From Chloroflexota bacterium (lineage in GTDB: Bacteria > Chloroflexota > Limnocylindria > QHBO01), in contig JADLBB010000103.1 in the NCBI GenBank assembly GCA_020848055.1, positions 1 to 10,232 of the forward strand: a stretch of 10,232 nt of DNA, in the 5' to 3' direction. This document shows, piece by piece, positions 1 to 5,295 of the stretch. Positions within the stretch are counted from its first letter, which is position 1, and every line of letters begins with the position of its first letter. The notes beneath the pieces are model-generated. The model was not told the origin of the DNA, made no database searches, and saw only the letters and a program-made list of their open reading frames with translations. The position numbers were made by a program, and so were the translations under genes.

Positions 1-8
1 CGCGACTC

Positions 9-161
9 ATGCGCTCCCGAGATCTGGTCGAGACGGTTGTTCCGAGGCTCGTAGAGCATCCGCTCCTGTTCCTCTGCCGCCCGGATGCCGGATGCGAGGA
101 ATGCGATGCAGCGCGCGCGAGTATCGACTCCACGATGAATGGATCGACGTGCCCGTGCTGA
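9..161 (+). CDS. Doubtful short ORF or 3' end of an upstream gene
   Basis: An open plus-strand frame runs from the window edge to a TGA at 159-161. It has an internal ATG at 9, which would give 50 residues. The predicted peptide has a short hydrophobic stretch (HPLLFLC) and a C-x-x-C pair (CEEC). I see no ribosome binding site before the ATG, so this may instead be the tail of a gene that begins outside the window. GC at third codon positions is only moderate compared with the clear genes further on, which argues against strong coding selection. It overlaps the start of the GNAT remnant by 23 bases in another frame. I recognise no family, and it could be chance. Confidence 0.2.
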   Translation: MRSRDLVETVVPRLVEHPLLFLCRPDAGCEECDAARASIDSTMNGSTCPC

Positions 162-408
162 TGATGCCGAGGCGATCGCCGATGTCCACGTCCGTTCTTG
201 GCGGTCGCCCTATGCAGGGATGCTGCCGGATGAGGTCATCGAGCAGATGGCCGCCGGCCGTGACGTTCGCGTGGAGCACTTCCGCGGGTGGCATGGCGAG
301 ATGGATGGCATCCGTCACGGTTGGGTCGCAGTTGAGAACGGCGCCGTCATCGGCATGGCGGTCACGGTGCCGAGCCGTGATCCAGACGCAGGCCCGTCAA
401 CTGGCGAG
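139..408 (+). pseudogene. GNAT N-acetyltransferase, truncated remnant (N-terminal half only)
   Basis: The frame opens at ATG 139, directly after an in-frame TGA. For about 90 residues it reads as the N-terminus of a GCN5-related acetyltransferase: DDAEAIADVHVRSW (residues 8-21), then YAGMLPDEVI (25-34), then a WVAVENGAVIGMAV strand pair (62-75), ending near PSTGE (86-90). In this family the sequence normally continues into the motif A strand and the R/Q-x-x-G-x-G/A pyrophosphate-binding loop that holds acetyl-CoA. Here similarity stops around base 408, and the frame runs on as low-complexity Arg/Ala text into a non-coding repeat zone. Without motif A it cannot bind acetyl-CoA, so it is almost certainly inactive. 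The frame formally stays open to 798, but I see no protein-like content after 408. The original substrate cannot be inferred. Confidence 0.65.
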
Positions 409-479
409 CCGGCAGCCGATCGGCGCGCCGCAGCGCAAGTCCGTGAGGTCGGGCGGCGGCGGGCTGAGCGGACGGACGC

Positions 480-655
480 GGCGGACGCAATAGGCCAGCA
501 GCGGCCGGTTGTCGCGTTCATCGTGCGACTCCACCGACGCTCCACGCTCAGGAAAGCCGTCGATGGCGCCCGGCGCCCACAACCGGCTCACCACGGGCGC
601 TTGCGGTCGCCGGCGGCAAGCTGCGGCCGCAATGCGCCAGTGCGGGTCGGTTACG
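480..655. repeat. Inverted-arm repeat element, copy 1
   Basis: First of two diverged, directly repeated units. Its left arm (480-514) and right arm (577-611) are imperfect inverted repeats of 35 bases around a 62-base loop. The best matching arm segment is ACAACCGGC (579-587), opposed by its complement in the left arm. After the right arm the unit continues through GCAATGCGCCA (629-639) and ends near GGTCGGTTACG (645-655). Aligned with copy 2, the offset is 242-244 bases along the whole unit: 242 in the left half, and 244 after a 2-base length difference in the loop. No credible protein is encoded. The origin is unknown; it could be a REP/MITE-like dispersed element. Confidence 0.6.
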
Positions 656-677
656 GCGCTAGGGCCGGTCGGTTACG
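646..677. repeat. Short direct repeat GTCGGTTACG between the two large repeats
   Basis: The 10-base sequence GTCGGTTACG occurs at 646-655 and again at 668-677, 22 bases apart. The first occurrence closes repeat copy 1; the second lies in the 66-base spacer before copy 2. Copy 2 ends in the related GCCGGATACG (890-899). It may be a terminal motif of the element or a small local duplication. Confidence 0.4.
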
Positions 678-721
678 CCCGCCACGAGTGGCGCGCGCGG
701 CGCGACGCGGCGGCGGTCGGT

Positions 722-899
722 GGCGGCCGCAATCGGCCAGCAGCGGCTGGTTGTCGCGTCCCGCGGGCACTTCCGGCCACCGTTCACACTCAGGATGAGG
801 CCGATGCCTCCTCCTGGCTTCCACAACCGGCTCACCTCGGGCGATTGCGGTCGCCACCCGCCCGATGCGGTCGCAATGCGCCACACCGGGCCGGATACG
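722..899. repeat. Inverted-arm repeat element, copy 2
   Basis: Second copy of the unit at 480-655. The left arm (722-756) and right arm (821-855) match in inverted orientation at about 24 of 35 positions without gaps. This includes the exact 9-base pair CCGCAATCG (727-735) and CGATTGCGG (842-850), plus the ACAACC core. The loop is 64 bases. A further fragment like the left arm, GCGGCCGCAATGCGCCAG, lies at 623-640 at the end of copy 1, which suggests repeated partial duplication. The unit ends about 30 bases before the cbiO stop codon, on the downstream side of the cbi operon, so a transcript reading through cbiO would fold here. It is not a classical terminator because there is no T run. Confidence 0.6.
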
Positions 900-929
900 T
901 CCCAACGCACTGCCACCAGGGCCGAGCGG

Positions 930-1646
930 TCAGGGACGCTCCAGCCCGTGTGCCTCGAGCAGGGCCGCATCGGCCAGGACCCTGGCCGTGGGGCCATCCG
1001 CCACGACGAGCCCGGTGTCCATGACGACCGTGCGCGGCAGGACGTCGGCCACCAGGCGCATGTCGTGCGTGGCGACCAGCAGCGTCTGCGTCAGCCCGCT
1101 CAGCAGATCGATCAACTGGCGCCGCCCGCGTGGGTCCAGGCCCGCGGAGGGCTCGTCGAAGACCAGGACCTGCGGGTCCATCGACAGCACCGTGGCCAAT
1201 GCCACGCGCTTGCGCTGGCCGATCGACAGGTGCGAGGGAATGCGCCGCTCGGACCCGGCCATGCCAACCGCGGCCAGTGCGCGTTCGACGCGATCGTGGA
1301 TCTCGTCGTGGTCGATGCCCATGTGCAGCGGCCCGAAGGCGACGTCATCAAAGACGGTCGGGCTGAACAGCTGGTCGTCGGGATCCTGGAACACCAGGCC
1401 CACGGCCGCCCGCACCCGTCGCAGGTCCGCGCCTTCGACCGCCACGCCGCCGATCCGCACGCTGCCGTGCGTTGGGCGGTTGATGCCGTTGAGGTGCAGC
1501 ATGAGGGTCGACTTGCCGGCGCCGTTCGGGCCGACCAGCGCGACCTTCTCGCCGGGCTGCACCACCAGGTCGATGCCGCGCAGCGCCTCGGTGCCGTCGG
1601 GGTAGGCGTAATGCAGGTGCGTGAGCTCGACCGCCGGCTCGCTCAT
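930..1646 (-). CDS. cbiO: ECF transporter ATPase, nickel/cobalt (CbiO)
   Basis: This is the 238-residue energy-coupling ATPase of a CbiMNQO-type nickel/cobalt importer, working on the cytoplasmic face. All ABC motifs are present: A-loop tyrosine Y13, Walker A GPNGAGKS (39-46), Q-loop at Q87 in the ECF-typical VFQDPDDQLFSPTV context, signature LSIGQ (140-144), Walker B VLVFDE (160-165), D-loop SAGLD (167-171) and H-loop H194. The C-terminal LLEAHGLERP is characteristic of CbiO-type subunits. I chose ATG at 1646 because it overlaps the cbiQ stop in an ATGA junction; the frame stays open upstream, but only as a shadow of cbiQ. It is the last gene of the operon. With one ATPase gene here, the transporter would use a CbiO homodimer. 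Nickel versus cobalt cannot be told from this subunit. Confidence 0.95.
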   Translation of the reverse strand: MSEPAVELTHLHYAYPDGTEALRGIDLVVQPGEKVALVGPNGAGKSTLMLHLNGINRPTHGSVRIGGVAVEGADLRRVRAAVGLVFQDPDDQLFSPTVFDDVAFGPLHMGIDHDEIHDRVERALAAVGMAGSERRIPSHLSIGQRKRVALATVLSMDPQVLVFDEPSAGLDPRGRRQLIDLLSGLTQTLLVATHDMRLVADVLPRTVVMDTGLVVADGPTARVLADAALLEAHGLERP

Positions 1647-2440
1647 GACGGGTTCCACCACAGGTGCGTCGCAACGGCCCACGCCGCGAGCGCCACCAGC
1701 ACGGAGGCGAAGGCAATCCATTCCCCCGTCGTGATCGGCCGCAGGCCGAGATGGCGGAAGGTGCCCTCGAAGCCGCGCGCGATCATCGCGTCGTACACGC
1801 GCTCGCTGCGCTCGTAGCTGCGCAGGAACAGCGAGCCAACCATGTTGCCGGTCACCCGCGCCCGCCACGCGATCGATCCTCCACCGGCCGCGCCCTCGGC
1901 CAGCGCCGATCGCGAGGCGCGAGCACGGAGCAGGCGCTGGGCCTCGTCACCGATGACGGCGAGGTATCGGTACATGAAGCCGATGATTGAGACCAGGATG
2001 CGGGGCAGGCGAAGCTCGCGCAGGGCATCGAGCAGATCGTGGAACGGAGTCGTGTAGGTGAGCAGCAGGGCGACCTGCACGCTCAGCCAGCTCTTGAGCG
2101 CGATCGTCGCGAACGCACGCAGCCCCTCGCCACTGACCGTCAGGTGCAAGGGCCCAAGGCTGATGCTGCCGAGCGGATCGCCGGGCCGGGTGAAGACGAG
2201 CGGCAGTGCGATGAGCATGAATGGCAGCGCCACGAAGGCGCCGCGAACGAGCCGCCACGGGCCGAGCCGGGCCAGCAGCGAGGCCGCCACCAGGAGCGCG
2301 AACATGAGCGCCAGCGGGCCGAAGGCGCCCATCGGTTGGAGCGAGATCGCCGCGATGGCCGCGATGGCCGCCACGAACTTGAGCCGCGCATCAAAGGCGT
2401 GGATCGGTGAGCGCCGCGGGATGGACCGATCAAGGTCCAG
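1643..2440 (-). CDS. cbiQ: ECF transporter transmembrane subunit, nickel/cobalt (CbiQ)
   Basis: This is the membrane (EcfT) subunit linking the CbiO ATPases to the metal-binding CbiM. Two EcfT coupling motifs are visible: RARASR (about residues 172-177) and ARGFEG (221-226). Several hydrophobic segments precede them. Beginning at the GTG at 2374 would give 243 residues and cut off a conserved CbiQ N-terminus. Reading upstream adds DLDRSIPRRSPIHAFDARLK, which matches the family's usual D-R-x-x-x-x-S-P-[LI]-H-x-x-D-x-R-x-K opening. The only start-like codon before the previous gene's stop is CTG at 2440, immediately after its TAG, with GGAGG five bases ahead. That gives 265 residues, a usual family length. 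The stop overlaps the cbiO start by four bases. Function is secure; the CTG start is an inference. Confidence 0.9.
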   Translation of the reverse strand: MDLDRSIPRRSPIHAFDARLKFVAAIAAIAAISLQPMGAFGPLALMFALLVAASLLARLGPWRLVRGAFVALPFMLIALPLVFTRPGDPLGSISLGPLHLTVSGEGLRAFATIALKSWLSVQVALLLTYTTPFHDLLDALRELRLPRILVSIIGFMYRYLAVIGDEAQRLLRARASRSALAEGAAGGGSIAWRARVTGNMVGSLFLRSYERSERVYDAMIARGFEGTFRHLGLRPITTGEWIAFASVLVALAAWAVATHLWWNPS

Positions 2441-2776
2441 CTAGCCCTCCGATCGCCTGCGCCGGGCCAGCAGTCGCCCGATGACCCAGGCGATCCCGAA
2501 CACCACGGCGATGCCGATCAACCCCGCCACGATCGTGGCCATCGGTTCGTGTAACCCGGGGAAGACGTAGCCGGCGATGATCGAGAAGGGATGGCCGCGG
2601 TCGGCGTCGATGAAGCCATGGTCCGTCGCCACCCGATTGAGGCCGTCGGGGTCGCCGCTCCGCAGGAAGGTGGCGGCCACCATGACAGCCACGACGATGG
2701 CCAGGGCGCCAAGCACCCAGCCGATCCTCGAGGGCCCGGTCCGGTTAGGGTCGGTCGTCATCGGTGCATCGGACAT
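2441..2776 (-). CDS. PDGLE-domain / CbiN-like small transporter subunit
   Basis: A 111-residue membrane protein takes the CbiN position between cbiM and cbiQ. It has a polar N-terminus, a first helix at about 18-38, an extracytoplasmic loop, a second helix at about 79-103 and a basic RRRR tail (105-108). The loop begins GDPDGLN (41-47), the PDGLE-domain motif in which the usual glutamate is asparagine. It continues with an H-G-F segment (53-55) and a YVFPG segment (70-74). Proteins of this family replace or fuse to CbiN/NikN and are needed for metal loading through CbiM. ATG 2776 overlaps the cbiM stop by one base (TGATG), which implies coupled translation; a second methionine six codons in is possible. 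The TAG stop directly abuts the cbiQ start. Confidence 0.88.
   Translation of the reverse strand: MSDAPMTTDPNRTGPSRIGWVLGALAIVVAVMVAATFLRSGDPDGLNRVATDHGFIDADRGHPFSIIAGYVFPGLHEPMATIVAGLIGIAVVFGIAWVIGRLLARRRRSEG
2446..2450 (-). promoter_or_regulatory. Ribosome binding site deciding the cbiQ CTG start
   Basis: On the minus strand GGAGG (2450-2446) is followed by GCTAG and then CTG at 2440-2438, a standard five-base spacing. It lies in the last codons of the upstream gene. No GTG, TTG or ATG stands in frame between the upstream stop and the GTG at 2374, so this site supports initiation at CTG. Confidence 0.6.
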
Positions 2777-3453
2777 CAGGCGGCCTGCGGCGATCGGTCG
2801 CGCAGTTCGAACAGGTCGGCGCGCGTGACCCCGATGAAGGCCAGCGCCGCCACCGTGATCAGCGCCTCGCCGATGCCGATCAGCACGTGCACGCCAACCA
2901 TGGCGCCCAGCACCAGACCGAGCGGCGGCATGTCGGGCGTCAGGCCGATCTGGAGCGACATCGACACGGCTCCGGCAACCACCGAGACCCAAGCGGCGAT
3001 GGCGGCCGCGGGCAGTCGCCCACGGCCCTCCCCCCCGAACAGCCCTGCAAGCGCGCGATAGAGCCAGTAGCCTCCGAGCGTGCCGATGACGCCCATGTTG
3101 AAGATGTTCAGCCCCATCACGACCAGGCCGCCATCCTGGAACAGCAAGCCCTGCACGGCGATGACCGAGGCCATGACCAGGGTCCCCGCCCAAGGACCCA
3201 GCAGGATCGCGGCAAGCACGCCGCCGAGCAGGTGACCGCTCGTGCCGCCGGCCACCGGAAAGTTGAACATCTGGGCCGCGAAGATGAACGCGGCCATCAC
3301 GCCCAGCAGCGGCACAGCGCGCTCGCTGAGCGTCGCGTTCGTGCGCCTCACGGCGATCGCCAGGACCACCGCGGTGACGGCCCACATGGCAACCGCAATG
3401 GGAACGGACACGAAGCCGTCGGGAGCGTGGAGGAGGTGGATGGAGGGTGGCAT
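2776..3453 (-). CDS. cbiM: Nickel/cobalt ECF transporter substrate-binding subunit (CbiM)
   Basis: This 225-residue S-component is the subunit that recognises nickel or cobalt. The diagnostic features are HAPDGFVS (residues 9-16), NFPVAGGTSGHLLGG (64-78) and a highly hydrophobic body consistent with seven helices. In NikM/CbiM the metal is held by the N-terminal Met1 amine, His2 and a His near 67. Here the equivalents are H9 and H74, spaced exactly as His2 and His67 but shifted by seven residues, because the protein opens MPPSIHL before LHAPDG. ATG 3453 lies eight bases after the end of a -10 box (TAGACT), suggesting a leaderless mRNA and supporting this start. An upstream ATG at 3477 would lie upstream of that -10 box and is unlikely. 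It is the first gene of the operon and is divergent from the Fur-family regulator. Confidence 0.93.
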   Translation of the reverse strand: MPPSIHLLHAPDGFVSVPIAVAMWAVTAVVLAIAVRRTNATLSERAVPLLGVMAAFIFAAQMFNFPVAGGTSGHLLGGVLAAILLGPWAGTLVMASVIAVQGLLFQDGGLVVMGLNIFNMGVIGTLGGYWLYRALAGLFGGEGRGRLPAAAIAAWVSVVAGAVSMSLQIGLTPDMPPLGLVLGAMVGVHVLIGIGEALITVAALAFIGVTRADLFELRDRSPQAA

Positions 3454-3460
3454 CGGCTGA

Positions 3461-3490
3461 AGTCTAGCCGACTCCATGGGCTTATTGCAA
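3461..3490 (-). promoter_or_regulatory. Promoter of the cbiMNQO operon (leaderless)
   Basis: On the minus strand the -35 box TTGCAA (3490-3485), an 18-base spacer and the -10 box TAGACT (3466-3461) form a sigma-70-like promoter. Seven bases separate the -10 box from the cbiM ATG, so transcription should begin at or next to the start codon. No ribosome binding site is visible before that ATG, which agrees. Confidence 0.65.
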
Positions 3491-3500
3491 TATGTTGCAG
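3485..3500. promoter_or_regulatory. Nur-box-like operator shared by both divergent promoters
   Basis: TTGCAA (3485-3490), TATG, then TTGCAG (3495-3500). The TGCAA/TTGCA arms form an inverted repeat, and TTGCA is also a direct repeat at 10-base spacing, one helical turn. From memory, the Streptomyces nickel regulator Nur binds tTGCaa-N5-ttGCAA; the spacer here is four bases, not five. Each half coincides with the -35 box of one divergent promoter, so one bound regulator would block both. Confidence 0.6.
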
Positions 3501-3522
3501 CTTGGGCGACGGTGCCTATACT
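3495..3522 (+). promoter_or_regulatory. Promoter of the Fur-family regulator (leaderless)
   Basis: The -35 box TTGCAG (3495-3500), a 16-base spacer and a near-consensus -10 box TATACT (3517-3522). Seven bases separate the -10 box from the GTG at 3530, the same distance as in the divergent cbiM promoter. The transcript would begin at or beside the start codon. Confidence 0.7.
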
Positions 3523-3529
3523 CAGCCGC

Positions 3530-3982
3530 GTGACCTCGCACGCTCGCACGTCCGATCTCGACGAACCGTGGCGCTCCGTCCCGGCTCGCCTGCGCGCCCG
3601 TGGCCTGCGCTGGACACCGCAGCGGGGGGCAGTCGTCGGCGCGCTCGCTCGCTCTGACGGCCACGTGACCGGGGCCGAGATCGTGGAGCGTTGCCGCGAG
3701 ATCGATCCGGCCACCACCCCGTCCACGGTGTACCGGACGCTCGACGCATTGGAGGAGCTCGGCGTGGTGCGACACGCTCACGGCGCGACCGGCCAGGAGG
3801 AGTACCACGTGGGCGCCGCGTCGGAGCACGGCCACCGCTACTGCCGCGCCTGCGGCGGGCAGTGGGACATCGTGCCCGGTTCGGCTGCCGCGCGAGCCAT
3901 CGCCGGCGCCTTCGAGGCCGATGGCTTCGACGTGGACCTGTCGCACGTCACCGTGGTCGGCCGCTGCGCCGACTGCGACTGA
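3530..3982 (+). CDS. Fur-family metalloregulator, probably nickel-responsive (Nur-like)
   Basis: A 150-residue DNA-binding repressor of the Fur superfamily. The N-terminal winged helix has RLRARGLRWTPQR (20-32), the family's 'R-x-T-P-Q-R' entry, and the recognition helix region TTPSTVYRTLDALEELGVV (62-80). The dimerisation half has two C-x-x-C pairs, C105/C108 and C146/C149, a structural Cys4 zinc site. Regulatory metal ligands are probably among H82, H84, H93, H100 and H102 in the hinge region. GTG 3530 fits the promoter spacing; ATG 3476 in the same frame lies upstream of the promoter and adds a poorly conserved segment. The gene is divergent from cbiMNQO, and the shared TTGCAA-type operator suggests nickel-dependent control of both. 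Zur or another Fur subtype remains possible because nickel specificity rests on context. The stop is three bases from the convergent neighbour's stop. Confidence 0.9.
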   Translation: MTSHARTSDLDEPWRSVPARLRARGLRWTPQRGAVVGALARSDGHVTGAEIVERCREIDPATTPSTVYRTLDALEELGVVRHAHGATGQEEYHVGAASEHGHRYCRACGGQWDIVPGSAAARAIAGAFEADGFDVDLSHVTVVGRCADCD

Positions 3983-3985
3983 GGC

Positions 3986-4426
3986 TCAGCGGGGTCGCAG
4001 GCCGTCTCCCGCGCGCACCAGGTGCGGCGTGTGAACTGCGAGGTCGTCCAGGAACCGGTCGCGGTCCTGCGGCGAGATCAACGTCGGCAGCTTGCCCTCG
4101 GTTCGAATGGCCAGCCTATCCATCGACAGCGCCTGGGCAGCCAGCAGGCCCCGGCTCGGCTCGACGGCACGAACGGAGTCATACGGCAGCCTGGATCGAA
4201 CCAGACCGAAGCGAATGACGAGCGCCTCGGGCTCGAGCGTGTACTCGATCGGCCATACCAGCGCGACGTACAGGACCACGATCCCGGCAAGGGTCAGCCA
4301 TCCGATGAGGGCCTCACCAGGGTCACCTGACGCCTGCAGCACCAGTGCGACGACCAGGCAGAGCACGGGCAAGGCAATGAGCAGCAGCCCGATCCAGGGG
4401 TCCACTTTCGAACGGTAGGTGGGCAT
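3986..4426 (-). CDS. Membrane protein with YyaB-like PH domain (DUF1200 / bPH type)
   Basis: A 146-residue protein with two hydrophobic helices near the N-terminus (about residues 10-30 and 37-58) followed by a bacterial PH-like domain. The pattern is typical of the YyaB/DUF1200 group: WPIEYTLEPEALVIRFGL, a Y-D-S-V-R-A-V-E segment, the ALSMDRLAI strand, then LISPQDRDRFLDDL near the end. The two helices place the domain at the membrane, probably on the cytoplasmic side. The domain's ligand is unknown in bacteria; I infer a membrane-associated scaffold or adaptor. ATG 4426 has GAGGTG six bases upstream, lying over the end of the preceding zinc-ribbon gene. That gene stops only five bases before this start, so the two are surely cotranscribed. 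It converges tail-to-tail with the Fur-family gene. Confidence 0.75.
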   Translation of the reverse strand: MPTYRSKVDPWIGLLLIALPVLCLVVALVLQASGDPGEALIGWLTLAGIVVLYVALVWPIEYTLEPEALVIRFGLVRSRLPYDSVRAVEPSRGLLAAQALSMDRLAIRTEGKLPTLISPQDRDRFLDDLAVHTPHLVRAGDGLRPR

Positions 4427-4431
4427 GGCGG

Positions 4432-5295
4432 TCACCTCGTGAGCAGATACGGAATGCCGATTCCCACGGCTATTCCGACCGCTATCCCCATCGCCACCTG
4501 GAACCAGCGCCACCAGTCGATCCCGTTCCGTTCGTCTGAGGCGCCGCTCACCATCTGGGCAGCAGGAACCGGGGGCAGCTCGATGATCGGGGTGGCCTGC
4601 ATGGAGCGACGAAGGCCTGCCGGAGCCACCACCGGTGCCGGCGGCTCGCCCAGCGCGATGGCCGGTTTCACGGCAATTTGATCCGGCGGAGCGTCGGCGA
4701 TCGGCCTCACCGGGGGCGCGACAGGCGCGCTCTCCACGATCGGAGGCGGTGGCGCGGTGGGCGTCGATGTCGTGGATTCTGCGGCCCCAGCCGGTGACGC
4801 GGCTCGCGGCGCGGTGGGCGGCTTGGCCGGCGCGTCCGTCGGACCGGCATCGGTTCCGGCGGGATGCAGCTGGCTTGGACGCGGTATCACGATCCCCGGC
4901 TCGAGCCGGACGCGAGGCGCCGCATCACTCGCCCGGGCATCCGCGTCGACGACGGGTTTCGAGGTGGATCTCGGCGGCCACGAAGGCGTGGGCGCGGGTG
5001 CCTGCGCCGGAGCCGGAGCCGGAGCCGAGGCGCGGGCGGGCGCCTTGGCCCGCGGGGTCGCGGCCGGCCGCGCAGCGACCGCGGGGACTTCGCCGAAGGC
5101 GGTCACCTGCGTCCCGTTGCTCGCCTCACGGGCCAAGCAGGCCTCGCACTGGGTCCCGCTGGAAGCCGTCGCGAGGAAGCGGCCGCAGGACGTGCATCGG
5201 CGGCCCTTGGCAGCGGGCGGTGGCTCCTGTGCCTTCTTCCGTGCCGGCTTGGAGGCCAAGACCTGCGGCTTGGTGCCGGTCCGCGTCCCGGCCAT
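4432..5295 (-). CDS. Zinc-ribbon protein with Pro/Ala-rich linker and C-terminal membrane anchor
   Basis: A 287-residue protein with three visible parts. Residues 1-33 are basic and Lys/Ala/Pro-rich. Residues 34-53 form a compact zinc ribbon, CTSC...CEAC, with ligands C34, C37, C50 and C53. About 200 residues of Pro/Ala/Thr-rich, probably disordered linker follow, including AP dipeptide runs near 90-105. The last 27 residues (261-287) begin WWRW and form one hydrophobic helix with a repeated G-I-A-V pattern (MGIAVGIAVGIGIPYLL), ending TR. With no signal peptide, this looks like a tail-anchored protein holding a cytoplasmic zinc ribbon on a long tether. It could bind a partner protein or nucleic acid; I recognise no named family for the full architecture. 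ATG 5295 overlaps the stop of a small upstream ORF by one base (TGATG). The PH-domain gene follows five bases after its stop. Confidence 0.75.
   Translation of the reverse strand: MAGTRTGTKPQVLASKPARKKAQEPPPAAKGRRCTSCGRFLATASSGTQCEACLAREASNGTQVTAFGEVPAVAARPAATPRAKAPARASAPAPAPAQAPAPTPSWPPRSTSKPVVDADARASDAAPRVRLEPGIVIPRPSQLHPAGTDAGPTDAPAKPPTAPRAASPAGAAESTTSTPTAPPPPIVESAPVAPPVRPIADAPPDQIAVKPAIALGEPPAPVVAPAGLRRSMQATPIIELPPVPAAQMVSGASDERNGIDWWRWFQVAMGIAVGIAVGIGIPYLLTR

Noticed and set aside
898..938. Possible terminator after cbiO: CGTCCC (898-903) and GGGACG (933-938)
   Set aside because: Only a six-base stem with a 29-base loop, overlapping the cbiO stop and with no T run.
720..1817. Plus-strand 365-codon frame crossing the repeat and cbiO
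   Set aside because: It is antisense to a fully motif-complete CbiO and shows no domain of its own.
3476..3529. ATG 3476 as the start of the Fur-family regulator
   Set aside because: It would place the -35 and -10 boxes inside the gene. GTG 3530 follows the -10 box at the same distance seen for cbiM and starts near the normal family N-terminus.
3979..3989. CTGAGGCTCAG palindrome at the convergent Fur/PH gene ends as a bidirectional terminator
   Set aside because: The loop would be one base and the stem is too short. It overlaps both stop codons and has no T tract.
5005..5032. GCCGGA/AGCCGG microsatellite-like run
   Set aside because: It simply encodes the Ala-Pro dipeptide run of the zinc-ribbon protein's linker.
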